60,564 bases of DNA from Deltaproteobacteria bacterium (lineage in GTDB: Bacteria > Myxococcota_A > Polyangia > Polyangiales > JADJMO01). Under the pieces are notes generated by a model, which was given only the letters and a program-made list of their open reading frames with translations, was not told the DNA's origin and ran no database searches. Each line of letters opens with the position of its first letter. The first letter of the stretch is position 1. The position numbers and the translations under genes are program-made. This document shows positions 34,903-43,848 of this stretch, one piece after another. The stretch spans positions 1 to 60,564 of the forward strand of contig JACPFM010000182.1 of NCBI GenBank assembly GCA_016182965.1. The letters are read 5' to 3'.

Positions 34903-35634
34903 TCAGTCGCGCTCGCAGATCGGATCGCGCGGGGACTTGCAGCCGAGATCGGCCCAGTCGTTCCCCGCGCGCAGCACCGCGCACTCGCCCGCGCCGCTCG
35001 GCTGCCCGCCGCCCCACTTCTTGAAGGTGACCGACTCGGTCGTGATCCAGGCGAACGAGCCCTCGCCGATCGGAGATCCCGCGGGGCGGCGCAGGCCGAG
35101 CCATCGGTCCTTCCCGGTGCGGATCGACTCGACGTGGATCTCTTCGGCCGCGCTGGTGATCGTCACGAGGTGGGCGCCGCGGGCCTCGCAGCCGGCCTTC
35201 GCCTTGTCCCAGTTGTCGGCGGCGAGCGGGAAGTAGCAGTGGGTGCCGAGCGCCTTTCCTTCGGGGTCGGGGCAGCTCACCGGCACGTCGGGCGTCGCGG
35301 TGTCGACGAGCCCCGTATCGGTGGCGCCGCCCGTGTCGGCGGACCCGTCGGCGGACGCGTCGGCGGACGTGTCGGCGGCCGTGTCGGCGGACGTGTCTGC
35401 GGACGTCTCGACGCTCACGTCGTCGCTCGCCTCGACGTTCGCATCGGCGATGACGTCTTCGATGGCCGAATCGAGCGGAGCTGCGGCGTCGTCCGCCACT
35501 GCGTCGCCGGACGACGTGTCGTCGACGAGGTCGGAGTCGATTGCGCCGGACGGCATGAACGCGTCGAAGTCGTAGGTGCAGCCGACATGGGCCGCGGTGG
35601 CGACGAGCAGCACGAGGCAGCGGCGCACGACCAT
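34903..35634 (-). CDS. C-type-lectin-like lipoprotein with SADT repeats
   Basis: 243 aa. The lipoprotein signal ends at HVGC. Then comes an acidic Asp/Ala/Ser/Thr linker of about 100 residues that includes short repeats (TSADTSADTAADTSADASAD) encoded by 12-bp DNA repeats. The C-terminal 120 residues form a C-type lectin-like domain: YFPLAADNWDKAKAGCEARGAHLVTITS, RWLGLRRP, W-x-x-x-x-x-P-S-G (WGGGQPSG), and WADLGCKSPRDPICE, with cysteines placed as in the fold. The domain may bind sugar or protein on the surface. Calcium-site residues are not obvious. Confidence 0.85.
   Translation of the reverse strand: MVVRRCLVLLVATAAHVGCTYDFDAFMPSGAIDSDLVDDTSSGDAVADDAAAPLDSAIEDVIADANVEASDDVSVETSADTSADTAADTSADASADGSADTGGATDTGLVDTATPDVPVSCPDPEGKALGTHCYFPLAADNWDKAKAGCEARGAHLVTITSAAEEIHVESIRTGKDRWLGLRRPAGSPIGEGSFAWITTESVTFKKWGGGQPSGAGECAVLRAGNDWADLGCKSPRDPICERD
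35337..35412 (-). repeat. 12-bp coding repeats in lipoprotein linker
   Basis: About six units of TCGGCGGACGNG (plus strand) encode SADT/SADA/SADG in the linker of the lectin-like lipoprotein. Confidence 0.8.
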
Positions 35635-35687
35635 CCGAGCAGGATAAACGAGATGCTCGCGGCGTGCTCAGTCTGAGATGCGCTGGC

Positions 35688-36854
35688 TCAACCTTCGGCC
35701 AGCCGGGCGATCACCGGGCCGATCACCGATGGGAAGGCCTCCGGCAGCAAGCTGACCACCAGGTACCCCTCGCGATCGAGCTCGAAGAACCAGCCCGGGT
35801 GCACGATCACGCCCTCTTCGCGCACCAGCAGCTCGGCCCACGCCTCGTCGGCGCGCGTGCGCGGCACCTCGAGGATGGCCGACCAGCCTCCGTCGCTCGG
35901 GAGGCGGCGCACGCTCGGGTGATCGGCGAGCGCGCGATCGAGCGCTGCGAGGTTGTCGGCGACGCGCGCGCGGATCTGGCCTTGCACGCCGGCGCGGTTG
36001 TCGAGGATCGCCCGGAGCGCGAGCTGGATCGGGGTCGCCACCGAGAGATACGTGTCGGCGATCACCTCGAGGCGTGAGAACGCCGCCTCCAGCGCGGTGC
36101 CCGGACCGTTGGCGACGATCCAACCGAGCTTCAGCTGCGGGAGGCCGACCACCTTCGACAGCCCGCTGAGCACGAAGGTGAGCGCGTTCGCGCGCCCGGC
36201 GAACGTCGGCAGGCGATCGCCAGGCAGCGCGCCCCACGCGTAGTCGCCGAAGACCTCGTCGACGATCAGGGCGAGGCCGTTGCGGCGCGCGAGGTGCTCG
36301 AGCGCCTCGGCCTCGTCGAAGCGCGCGAAGGTGCCGGTGGGGTTGTTCGGGTGGACCACCAGGATCGCGCGGGTCCGCTCGTCGATCGCGCGCTCGAGCG
36401 CCGCGAGATCGACGCGGAAGCGCTCTTCGCGCAGCAGCGGATAGGGCGCGAGCCGCACGTCCTCGAGCGTCGCCAGGTACTCGAACAGCGGGTAGCTCGG
36501 CTGGGGGACGAGCACCGCGTCGTCGCGATCGCAGAGGAGCTTGAACAGCCAGCCGTACGCCTCGCTGGTGCTCGCGCTCAAGACCACGCGCTCCGGATCG
36601 ACCTGCACGCCGCGGCTCTCGTAGTAGGCGGCGACGGCGCCGCGCGCCTCGGGCATGCCGATCGCGACCGGCTCGTAGCGGGCGCCCCGCGGGTGCGCGA
36701 GCTCGCCGAGCATCTCGCCGCCCGGCGACAGGCCGCAGCGGGTGGGGTTCGACTCGGTCAGATCGACGAGCGGCCGCCGCGCGTCGGCGACGGCGCGCGC
36801 GAGCAGGTTGTGCTCGAGGCGGAAGCGCGTGCGGTCCGACAGCTTGGGGGTCAT
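35688..36854 (-). CDS. PLP-dependent aminotransferase, class I/II
   Basis: 388 aa, the usual length for fold-type I aminotransferases. Motifs include ESNPTRCG near the start, LVPQPSYPLFEYL (about 140), HPNNPTGTFARFDE (about 175), DEVFGDYAWG (about 205), and the PLP lysine in LSGLSKVVGLPQLKLGWI (about 240-257). It transfers an amino group between an amino acid and a 2-oxo acid, or acts as a C-S lyase of this fold; the substrate is unclear. The longer frame from 37070 overlaps the divergent gene's promoter region, so ATG 36854 was chosen. Cytoplasmic. Confidence 0.9.
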   Translation of the reverse strand: MTPKLSDRTRFRLEHNLLARAVADARRPLVDLTESNPTRCGLSPGGEMLGELAHPRGARYEPVAIGMPEARGAVAAYYESRGVQVDPERVVLSASTSEAYGWLFKLLCDRDDAVLVPQPSYPLFEYLATLEDVRLAPYPLLREERFRVDLAALERAIDERTRAILVVHPNNPTGTFARFDEAEALEHLARRNGLALIVDEVFGDYAWGALPGDRLPTFAGRANALTFVLSGLSKVVGLPQLKLGWIVANGPGTALEAAFSRLEVIADTYLSVATPIQLALRAILDNRAGVQGQIRARVADNLAALDRALADHPSVRRLPSDGGWSAILEVPRTRADEAWAELLVREEGVIVHPGWFFELDREGYLVVSLLPEAFPSVIGPVIARLAEG

Positions 36855-36954
36855 CGCGGTGCACCAAAGCATGTGATGCCGGGGCGGGAAGAGGGAGCCC
36901 ACCGGGCCCGAGCGGATTGCAGGAACCTCCACGCGTCCGGTATGTCCTTCGGGG

Positions 36955-39096
36955 ATGACCCCGCTTCGCCAGTTCCCCGCAGCGACGCTCCTCGCCGCCA
37001 TCCCGCTCTTCGGTTGCCACGGCGGCCAGCCGGCCACCCCGAAGGCGACGGCCATCCTGCCGTTGCGCACGCTGCACCTGTACGAGACCGGGGTCGGCTA
37101 CTTCGAGCGATCCGGCGAGATCGGCGCGTCCACCACGACGCTTCCGGTGCCGGCGGGTCACCTCGACGACGCGCTCAAGACGCTCGTGATCCTGACGCCC
37201 GACGGGAAGGTCAAGGTGCAGGGCTTCTCGTTCGGCAGCAGCCTGAGCAAGGGCATGGCGCGCGCGCAGGCGGGGCTGCCGCTCGAGGCCGACGCGCCGA
37301 TCACCTATCGCGCGCTGCTCGAGTCGCTGAAGGGCGCCTCGGTCGAGGTGACGACCAAGGGCGGCACCGTCCGCGGGCGGATCGTCGACGTCGTCGACGA
37401 GGACGAGAAGGTCGAGAAGACCGAGAGCGCGGAGAAGCCCGACAAGCCCGAGAAGGTCGAGAAGATCGAGACCAAGCGGCTCATGGTGCTCTTGCTCTCC
37501 GACAAGGGGGAGCTGCTCCGCATCGACTCCGCGAGCGTCACCGCGCTGCGCCCGACCGATCCGGCGTTCGCGGTGCGACTCGGCTCGTCGCTCGACGCGC
37601 TCTCGACCTCCAACGCGTCGACCGCGCGGCCGCTCGAGCTCCTCGGCGACCCGAAGGGGCCGGTGACGTTCGGGTACATCGCCGAGACGCCGATCTGGCG
37701 TGCCTCGTATCGGCTGGTCTTCGCGCCCGATCGGAAATCGGCGGTGCTCCAGGGGTGGGCGCTCGTGCACAACGACACCGACGAGCGCTGGAGCGGCGTG
37801 CGCGTCAGCCTCGTGAACGGGCGCCCCGACTCGTTCCTCTTCCCGCTCGCCGCGCCGCGGTACGGGCGACGCACGCTCGTCACCCCCGAGCACGAGCTGT
37901 CGACGGTGCCGCAGCTGATGAACAAGACGCCCGACGCGATCTGGGGCGATCACCTCGACGACACCGGCTCGAGCATCGGGCTCGGCGGCATCGGATCGCA
38001 GGGGTACGGCTCGGGGACCGGCTCGGGGTACGGCTACGGCTCGGGGTCGGGCAAGATCGGCAAGAGCGTGACCGTCACGACCGGGTCGAGCTCGCTCTTG
38101 TCCGTCGGCGATCTCGCCGGCGTGTCGACCACCGAGGGCGTCGAGTCCGGCGCCTTGTTCACCTACTCGCTCGGCGAGGGGCTCGACCTCGCCCCTCGTC
38201 ACTCCGCGCTGGTCCCGTTCCTCGCACACAAGCTCGAGGTGCAGGCGATCACCTGGATCGATCGCGACTCCGTCCGCGCCGCGGCGCGCTTCGTGAACGC
38301 CACCAGCCAGACGCTGCCCGCCGGCACCATCGCGTTCTTCGCCGACGCCAAGGACGGCGCGTTCGTCGGGGAGTCCGCGCTCGATCGGCTCAAGCCGGGC
38401 GAGCGGCGCTTCGTCGAGTTCGGCGCCGATCTCGACGTCGAGCTGCAGCAGACGAACACCACGACCAAGGAGGAGGTCAAGAAGGTGCGCTTCGTGAGCG
38501 GCTCGCTCGAGGAGCACTTCCTGAGGACGACCGCCGCCAACTGGTCGTTCGAGAACCGCAGCGGCGCGGCGCGCGACGTCTACGTGGTGCTGCACTTCGA
38601 TCGCAACAGCAAGCTCACCGGACCGGACAAGCAGGACTTCGACACCGCGACGTCGCGACCGGTCGCGGTCTTCCACGTGAACGCCAAGTCGAAGCTCGAT
38701 CGTCCGGTCACCGCCGTCGAGGGATTGTCGCGGCGCACGGCGATGAGCGCCCTGAAGTCGGCGCGGCTGTTCGAGCTCGCGGCGACCTCCGATCTGGCGA
38801 AGGAGTCGCGCGCCGCGTTGAGCGAGGCCGCGAACCGGCAGAAGGAGCTCGAGGAGACGCGCGCCGCGCTCGACAAGGTCGACCAGGACATCGCCACGAC
38901 CGAGAAGGACATCGTGCGGCTGCGCGATCACCTCAAGGCGGCGGGCGAGAAGGGCCCGGCGGCGAACCCCTTCGTCAAGCGGCTCCTCGACGCCGAGGAC
39001 TCCTTGTCGGCGCTGCGCAAGAAGCGCGAGGCGCTCGACAAGGAGTCCGTCACGCGGCGCGACGCGGTGAAGGTCGCGCTCGAGAAGCTCACGTGA
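36955..39096 (+). CDS. DUF4139-like secreted protein with coiled coil
   Basis: 713 aa. The signal region (MTPLRQFPAATLLAAIPLFGC) ends in a lipobox-like FGC. The body has the features of DUF4139 proteins: an early LYETGVGYFERSGEI segment, a central TPIWRASYRLVF...ALVHNDTDERWSGVRVSLVNGRP block (about residues 242-305), and a C-terminal set of beta segments. There is a Lys/Glu-rich charged linker (about 157-175), a Gly/Ser/Tyr-rich loop (about 345-370, GSGTGSGYGYGSGSG), and a terminal coiled coil (about 615-712). Function of the family is unknown. It is divergent from the aminotransferase and ends directly beside the next stop at 39097. Confidence 0.8.
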   Translation: MTPLRQFPAATLLAAIPLFGCHGGQPATPKATAILPLRTLHLYETGVGYFERSGEIGASTTTLPVPAGHLDDALKTLVILTPDGKVKVQGFSFGSSLSKGMARAQAGLPLEADAPITYRALLESLKGASVEVTTKGGTVRGRIVDVVDEDEKVEKTESAEKPDKPEKVEKIETKRLMVLLLSDKGELLRIDSASVTALRPTDPAFAVRLGSSLDALSTSNASTARPLELLGDPKGPVTFGYIAETPIWRASYRLVFAPDRKSAVLQGWALVHNDTDERWSGVRVSLVNGRPDSFLFPLAAPRYGRRTLVTPEHELSTVPQLMNKTPDAIWGDHLDDTGSSIGLGGIGSQGYGSGTGSGYGYGSGSGKIGKSVTVTTGSSSLLSVGDLAGVSTTEGVESGALFTYSLGEGLDLAPRHSALVPFLAHKLEVQAITWIDRDSVRAAARFVNATSQTLPAGTIAFFADAKDGAFVGESALDRLKPGERRFVEFGADLDVELQQTNTTTKEEVKKVRFVSGSLEEHFLRTTAANWSFENRSGAARDVYVVLHFDRNSKLTGPDKQDFDTATSRPVAVFHVNAKSKLDRPVTAVEGLSRRTAMSALKSARLFELAATSDLAKESRAALSEAANRQKELEETRAALDKVDQDIATTEKDIVRLRDHLKAAGEKGPAANPFVKRLLDAEDSLSALRKKREALDKESVTRRDAVKVALEKLT

Positions 39097-39198
39097 TCAC
39101 TTGGCGGTGACGGTCTCGACGAACAGCGCCTTGCCGAGCGGGTAGGTGCCGCCCTTGCCGGCGACGGTGATGATCTCCCGACCCCGGTTTGGAAGCAT
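39097..39198 (-). pseudogene. Possible C-terminal gene remnant or 33-aa ORF
   Basis: A short frame from ATG 39198 to TGA 39097 encodes 33 residues ending REIITVAGKGGTYPLGKALFVETVTAK. This part has ordered, protein-like sequence with normal codon use, while the DNA upstream does not continue in frame as a recognisable gene. Its stop abuts the DUF4139-like stop exactly. It may be the tail of a deleted gene, or a very small gene. The rest of the spacer to 39340 shows nothing. Confidence 0.3.
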
Positions 39199-39340
39199 CG
39201 GAGGTCGGGGCGAGGGACTGCATGGGGCGGACCAACGAGAATCCCGCAGAAATCCCGGGAAACACCCGCTCCGGCGGCGTCATGAATCGTGACGGGTGAC
39301 CGTCGGCGCGACAGAGGATCGGTCCACGGCGAAGCTGACT

Positions 39341-40204
39341 TCAGTGCATCGGCCCGCCGCCGCGCCTCGTGGTCGCCATCGTGCAGGTGCCGCGATCGCC
39401 GGGGCGCACGATGCGGGGGAACAGGCCCCGGTAGACGAAGTCGCCGAGCGTCTTCCAGTCCTTGGTCTCGGCGTCGACGTCGAAGGTGACGGCCGCGTCG
39501 GCGAGCGGGACCTCGGTCAGCTCCTCGAGCGTCACCACGCCGTCGCCGTCGTCGGCCGCGGCGATCGGATCGAAGCGCACCGTCGCCTCGTCGGGGTCGA
39601 GCCGATCGTGGAAGAGCGCCTCGGCGTGCACCTGGAGGTCGATCGTCGTCGGCGCGTTCTGCGACAGCGCGAAGGTCTTCTGCCCGTCGATCACGCACCC
39701 GTCGTAGCTGACGCGGTTGTTGCGGAAGCTCCAGTCGAACGTCTTGCGCACGCCCGCGCGCTCCGCCGACCCGCGCACGACGAAGGTGATGCCCACGTTC
39801 GACTCGAACGGATCGGAGCCGGGCGTTCGCATCCGCGTCTTGTCCTCTTCGGTCACGCCCTGGCCGAGCAGCGTGTCGAACTCGGGGTTGCGGGCGCGCA
39901 TCTCGAAGGTGCAGTCGCCGAGCCCGAACATCAGGCCGACCTTCTGCGGCGCGGCGACGCGGCCGTCGAGGATGCGGAAGTAGCCGGCGTCGGCGTACTC
40001 GTCGCAGCCGTCGCCCTCGAGGTCGGAGCCGCCGACGGTGACGACGACGCGATCGAAGCGAATCGCCCAGCCGTCGGCGGTCGTCACGCCGTCGATCGTC
40101 GAGGGCGCCCCGCGCAGGGTGACGAGCACCTCGGCAGGCGGCGGACGCGTGTCGACCGGGAGGCACCCGAAGAGCAGCGCGGCGGCGAAGAGCAGGCGGC
40201 GCAT
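39341..40204 (-). CDS. Lipoprotein following the TonB-dependent receptor
   Basis: 287 aa with a lipoprotein signal (MRRLLFAAALLFGC). The mature part is a beta-rich domain of about 200 residues (AIRFDRVVVTVGGSDLEGDGCDEYADAGYFRILDG), a pattern typical of surface lipoproteins. Near residue 225 it has a DxDxDG-like loop (ADDGDGVVTLEEL) resembling an EF-hand, so calcium binding is possible. It begins 2 nt after the receptor gene's stop, so the two are almost certainly one operon. The protein probably forms an outer-membrane partner for the receptor's substrate capture. I do not recognise the family. Confidence 0.8.
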   Translation of the reverse strand: MRRLLFAAALLFGCLPVDTRPPPAEVLVTLRGAPSTIDGVTTADGWAIRFDRVVVTVGGSDLEGDGCDEYADAGYFRILDGRVAAPQKVGLMFGLGDCTFEMRARNPEFDTLLGQGVTEEDKTRMRTPGSDPFESNVGITFVVRGSAERAGVRKTFDWSFRNNRVSYDGCVIDGQKTFALSQNAPTTIDLQVHAEALFHDRLDPDEATVRFDPIAAADDGDGVVTLEELTEVPLADAAVTFDVDAETKDWKTLGDFVYRGLFPRIVRPGDRGTCTMATTRRGGGPMH

Positions 40205-40206
40205 GG

Positions 40207-42492
40207 TCAGAAGCCTCCTTCGACGCCGACGCTCGGGATGGAGACCGGACCGATGGTGCGGCCGGAGATGGTCTCCTTGTGCAGCGTGGCGTTGAGCATC
40301 TCGGCCACGAAGGAGATCCAGGCGCCGCTCGAACCGAGCATCCAGCGCTTCTCGAGGCGAACGTCGAGCCGGTAGAACGGCGGATCGCGATCGGGCGTGA
40401 GCGTGGGCGGCGGCGGGATGAGGCCGCCGGAGCGCTCGATGACCGGCGCGCCGGTGTAGAACGTGAAGCGCGAGCCGATGCGCCAGCGCTTGCCGAGATC
40501 GTAGGCGAGCGCGGCGCTCGCGACGTGCGTGCGGTCGAAGCTCGCGACGAAGGTCTGCCCGTCGATCTCTCGCGTGGAGCGCGACAACGTGTAGGAGATG
40601 AAGCCGCCGAGCCGCTTGGTCAAGCGGCGGCGGATGAACAGCTCGAACCCGACGGCGCGACCGCGGCTCCGCCGGTCGGCGGTCGCGCCCTCTTGCGGCG
40701 ATCCGGTGCTCGAGCCGATGGCGTCGGTCATGTCGAAGAAGGCGTTGTAGAACGCGGTCGCGGTCGCGTGGATGTCTTCGGGGAGCGTGAGCTCGACACC
40801 GGCGCTGGCCTGCCACGCCGATTGCAGGCCGTTGGCGAGGCTCGCCGGCGCGAGCCCCGGCACCGGCACCACGAACGACGGCGCCTGGTGGGCGATGCCA
40901 TAGGCGTGCACGATCTTGACGCGGTCGCTCACCTTGAAGCGCGCCGAGATGCGCGGGTCGATCGCGCCCTTGGTCACCGTGCCCTGACGGAACACGTCCG
41001 CGCGCACGCCCGGCGTGATCTCGACGATCGGGCTCGGGGTGAAGAGCACGTCGGCCCACACGCCGCCGGCGAAGTCGGTGCGCGGCGGGAACAGCTGCTC
41101 GGTGCGCAGCATGTCCGGGCTCTCGGGATCGATGAAGCGCGGCCTCGTCGCCGAGTAGGCGTCGGTCGTCACGTCGGCGCCGCCGCGCAGGAGCGCGCCC
41201 TTGCCGAAGGCGTGGCGCAGCTCGACGCGCGTGCCGAGGATGCGGTCCTGCACGTTGCGCGTCTCGCCGAGCTTGGTCTGATCGAAGCCGAGGGTCACCG
41301 CCCAGCGCATCGCGCTCGCCTCGGAGAAGGCGTGATCCCAGCGCATGTCGAGCCGGTAGAACTCCGAGCCGAAGAGCGTCGCCACCGTGCCCTGTTGCCG
41401 CTCGGCCAGCAGATCGAACGCGCCGAAGGCGAACGCCGTGATGCGGTCCTTCGGCCCGAGGTCGTAGGTCACGCGCGCCTGGAAATCGCGGTAGTCGAGG
41501 ATGGTGTTCTTCGCGATGAGCGAGAGGAGCGCGGCGGTGTACGAGTAGCGGCCGCCGAGCAGGACGGTGCCCTTGCCGCCCGCGAACCCGGTCTCGACCA
41601 TCGCGCCGGCGTCGAAGAGGCGGATGTTGCCCTCGCCGTGCGCGCGCGTGACCGGCGCGGTCGCCTCGCCGGAGACGATGCCGCCGGCGAAGCGCCCGAA
41701 GCGCGCGGGGTAGCCGCCGGGGTACAGATCGACGCGGTCGACCATGCCGGGGTGGATGACCGAGGGGCCGAGCGCGACGTGGTAGAGGTACGGCACGCGC
41801 ACGCCGTCGAGGAAGTACCCGACGTTTCCGGGAGGCGCGCCGCGCACGAAGAAGAACGGCAGGCCGGAGACGATCGGCGTCACGCCCGGCAGCGACTCGA
41901 TGGCGCGGAACGGATCGCCGAACGCGCCCGGCAGCTCGCGGACCTCGGCGCGCGAGAAGGTGCTCACCGTCGGCGCCGGCTTCTCGCCGAGGACGGTGAT
42001 CTCGGTGGGTTCCGAGCTCTTCAGTGCTGACTTCGGCTTGGGCGCGGGCGCTGGCGCCGCGGGCGCGGGCTTGGGCGGCTCGGGCGCGGGCTTGGGCGGC
42101 TCGGCGGCCGGCTGCTTGAACGAGAGCTTGTACCGGATCTTCGCCTTCATCGGCGCGCCCTCGCGCGTCGCCGGCTCGAAGCGGAAGCTCTTGGCGCCCT
42201 CGGCGGCCTGCGCGGCGAACGGCTCGTCGCCCGACTCGACGCGCACCGAGGCGACCTCGCCCTTCTCGTCGATCAGCAGCTCGAGGACGATCTCCGCGTC
42301 GCCGGTCGCACCTGCCGGGTAGGGGACGTCGGGCGCATGGACGAGCTTCGGCGGAACGAGCTTCGGCGCGGCGGCCGCCGGCTGCGCGGCGGCGATAGAC
42401 GGAGCCGCAGAGGTCGCCAGCAAGGCCGCTGCCGTTGCCGCTGCCGCTGCGACCATGCGGGGAGTGAGCGGCGACCGAAGCGGCACGGACAC
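40207..42492 (-). CDS. TonB-dependent receptor with N-terminal TonB domain
   Basis: 761 aa from GTG 42492, chosen because GGGAGAG lies 6 nt upstream. ATG 42456 would also leave a signal peptide. After the signal (ending SIAAAQP) comes a TonB C-terminal domain (about residues 45-130: YPAGATGDAEIVLELLIDEKGEV, FRFEPATREGAP). A Pro/Ala/Lys linker (about 135-165) follows, then the receptor plug (VTVLGE-like ITVLGEKPAPTVSTFS, RAIESLPGVTP, FFVRGAPPGNVGYFLDGVRVP) and a beta-barrel of about 500 residues ending in aromatic sequence. It imports a large substrate across the outer membrane. The fused TonB domain may let the receptor energise another receptor or form chains. It ends beside the lipoprotein gene. 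The narK stop is 144 bp upstream. Confidence 0.9.
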   Translation of the reverse strand: MSVPLRSPLTPRMVAAAAATAAALLATSAAPSIAAAQPAAAAPKLVPPKLVHAPDVPYPAGATGDAEIVLELLIDEKGEVASVRVESGDEPFAAQAAEGAKSFRFEPATREGAPMKAKIRYKLSFKQPAAEPPKPAPEPPKPAPAAPAPAPKPKSALKSSEPTEITVLGEKPAPTVSTFSRAEVRELPGAFGDPFRAIESLPGVTPIVSGLPFFFVRGAPPGNVGYFLDGVRVPYLYHVALGPSVIHPGMVDRVDLYPGGYPARFGRFAGGIVSGEATAPVTRAHGEGNIRLFDAGAMVETGFAGGKGTVLLGGRYSYTAALLSLIAKNTILDYRDFQARVTYDLGPKDRITAFAFGAFDLLAERQQGTVATLFGSEFYRLDMRWDHAFSEASAMRWAVTLGFDQTKLGETRNVQDRILGTRVELRHAFGKGALLRGGADVTTDAYSATRPRFIDPESPDMLRTEQLFPPRTDFAGGVWADVLFTPSPIVEITPGVRADVFRQGTVTKGAIDPRISARFKVSDRVKIVHAYGIAHQAPSFVVPVPGLAPASLANGLQSAWQASAGVELTLPEDIHATATAFYNAFFDMTDAIGSSTGSPQEGATADRRSRGRAVGFELFIRRRLTKRLGGFISYTLSRSTREIDGQTFVASFDRTHVASAALAYDLGKRWRIGSRFTFYTGAPVIERSGGLIPPPPTLTPDRDPPFYRLDVRLEKRWMLGSSGAWISFVAEMLNATLHKETISGRTIGPVSIPSVGVEGGF

Positions 42493-42498
42493 GAGATG

Positions 42499-42505
42499 CT
42501 CTCCC
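42499..42505 (-). promoter_or_regulatory. Ribosome binding site for the TonB-dependent receptor
   Basis: GGGAGAG on the minus strand, 6 nt before GTG 42492. It decides this start over ATG 42456 and ATG 42597. Confidence 0.55.
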
Positions 42506-42636
42506 GTTGCTGGAGGTGCAACGGAGCAGAGCCGCAACTCGCCGTCGGGGGTTCGCCGCCGGTCGTCCTCGCCGACGTCGACGATGACGTCCGACACCTC
42601 CCTCGACGGCGGGCTTGACCTGCCTCGCCCGGCCGC

Positions 42637-43848
42637 TCACTGTGCGTCGCCCGGAGCCTCCGCGATCGACGCGCGTTCCGGCTCGCGAAAGCCGCTGACG
42701 GCGACCCGCAGCGCGAAGAACGCGCACGCCGCGGCGAACGACAGCACGAGGAACGCCGTGCCGAACGAGCCGGTGAGCTGCTTGGTCGTTCCGAGCAGGG
42801 TCGGCAGGAAGAACCCGGCCACGCCGCCGAGCGCGCCGACGATCCCGGCGGCGAGCCCGATGCGCTCGCGGAACCGCTGCGGGACGATCTGGAACACCGC
42901 GCCGTTTCCGGTGCCGAGCGCGATGGCCGTCGCCACGAAGATCACCGTCGCGGAGCGGAGCGGCGGCAGCGCGGCGCTCATCGCCCACAGCACGGCCAGC
43001 GCCGCGAACACGGCCTGCAGAAGGCGCACGCCGCCGATGCGATCGGCGAGCCAGCCGCCGACCGGGCGGATCGCGCTGCCCGCGATGGCGATCGTCGCGG
43101 TGAGCGTGCCGGCGACCATCGGCGTGGTGGCGTGCTGATCGCAGAAGAACGTCGGGAGGAACCCGGTCAGGCCGACGTACCCGCCGAAGGTGACGCCGTA
43201 GAAGAGGCACAGCCACCACAGATCGCGCTCGCGGAGGATCTCGCCGTAGCCCTGCGCCGTGCGCGTGCCGGTGGAGGGCGCCTCGCGCGCCAGCGCCGCG
43301 AACGCGACGAGGACCACCGCGAGCGGGAGCATCGCCCACGCGAACACCCCGTGCCAGCCGACCTTGCGCGCGAGCGCGGGCGCGACGAGGTTCGCCACGG
43401 CCACGCCGCTGTTGCCCGCGGCGGCGATGCCGAGGACGATCCCCTGCTTCTCGGGCGGATACCAGCGGCTGGCGAGCGGCAGCGCCACCGCGAACGACGC
43501 GCCCGCGATGCCGAGCAGCGCGCCGACGACGAGGAGCGACGTGAAGCTCTCGGCGCCGAACGCGGCGAGCGACAGCGGCAGAAACAGCCACGCGAGCATC
43601 AGCAGCGCCACGCGCCGCGAGCCGTGGCGATCGGCGAGCTGACCGAGCGGGATGCGGGTGATCGATCCGGTGAGGATCGGCACCGCGACCAGGGTGCCCT
43701 TCTGGGCGGGCGACAGCTGCAGGTCCCTCGAGATGATCGCGGAGAGCGCGCCGATGAGGACCCACAACATGAAGCTGAGATCGAAGTGGAGGAACGAGGC
43801 GACGAGCGTCGGCGTATGCCCCCGCCGCTCCGAGGTCACACGCGACAT
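42637..43848 (-). CDS. narK: Nitrate/nitrite transporter, MFS NNP family
   Basis: 403 aa, twelve hydrophobic segments as expected of a major facilitator. The N-terminal half has LLHFDLSFMLWVLIGALSAIIS-like sequence (FLHFDLSFMLWVLIG) and a first-loop motif GQLADRHGSRR. The nitrate-signature-like glycine run in TM5 is AAAGNSGVAVANLVAPALA, and the C-terminal half has GTGNGAVFQIVPQRF. These match NarK/NasA (NNP) transporters. It imports nitrate or exports nitrite at the inner membrane. The start overlaps nirD by 13 bp, so it is the last gene of the nitrate operon. Confidence 0.88.
   Translation of the reverse strand: MSRVTSERRGHTPTLVASFLHFDLSFMLWVLIGALSAIISRDLQLSPAQKGTLVAVPILTGSITRIPLGQLADRHGSRRVALLMLAWLFLPLSLAAFGAESFTSLLVVGALLGIAGASFAVALPLASRWYPPEKQGIVLGIAAAGNSGVAVANLVAPALARKVGWHGVFAWAMLPLAVVLVAFAALAREAPSTGTRTAQGYGEILRERDLWWLCLFYGVTFGGYVGLTGFLPTFFCDQHATTPMVAGTLTATIAIAGSAIRPVGGWLADRIGGVRLLQAVFAALAVLWAMSAALPPLRSATVIFVATAIALGTGNGAVFQIVPQRFRERIGLAAGIVGALGGVAGFFLPTLLGTTKQLTGSFGTAFLVLSFAAACAFFALRVAVSGFREPERASIAEAPGDAQ

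Noticed and set aside
42545..42600. Two GACGTC sites 12 bp apart upstream of the TonB receptor as an operator
   Set aside because: GACGTC is a short palindrome expected often in GC-rich DNA and the surrounding bases are not symmetric.
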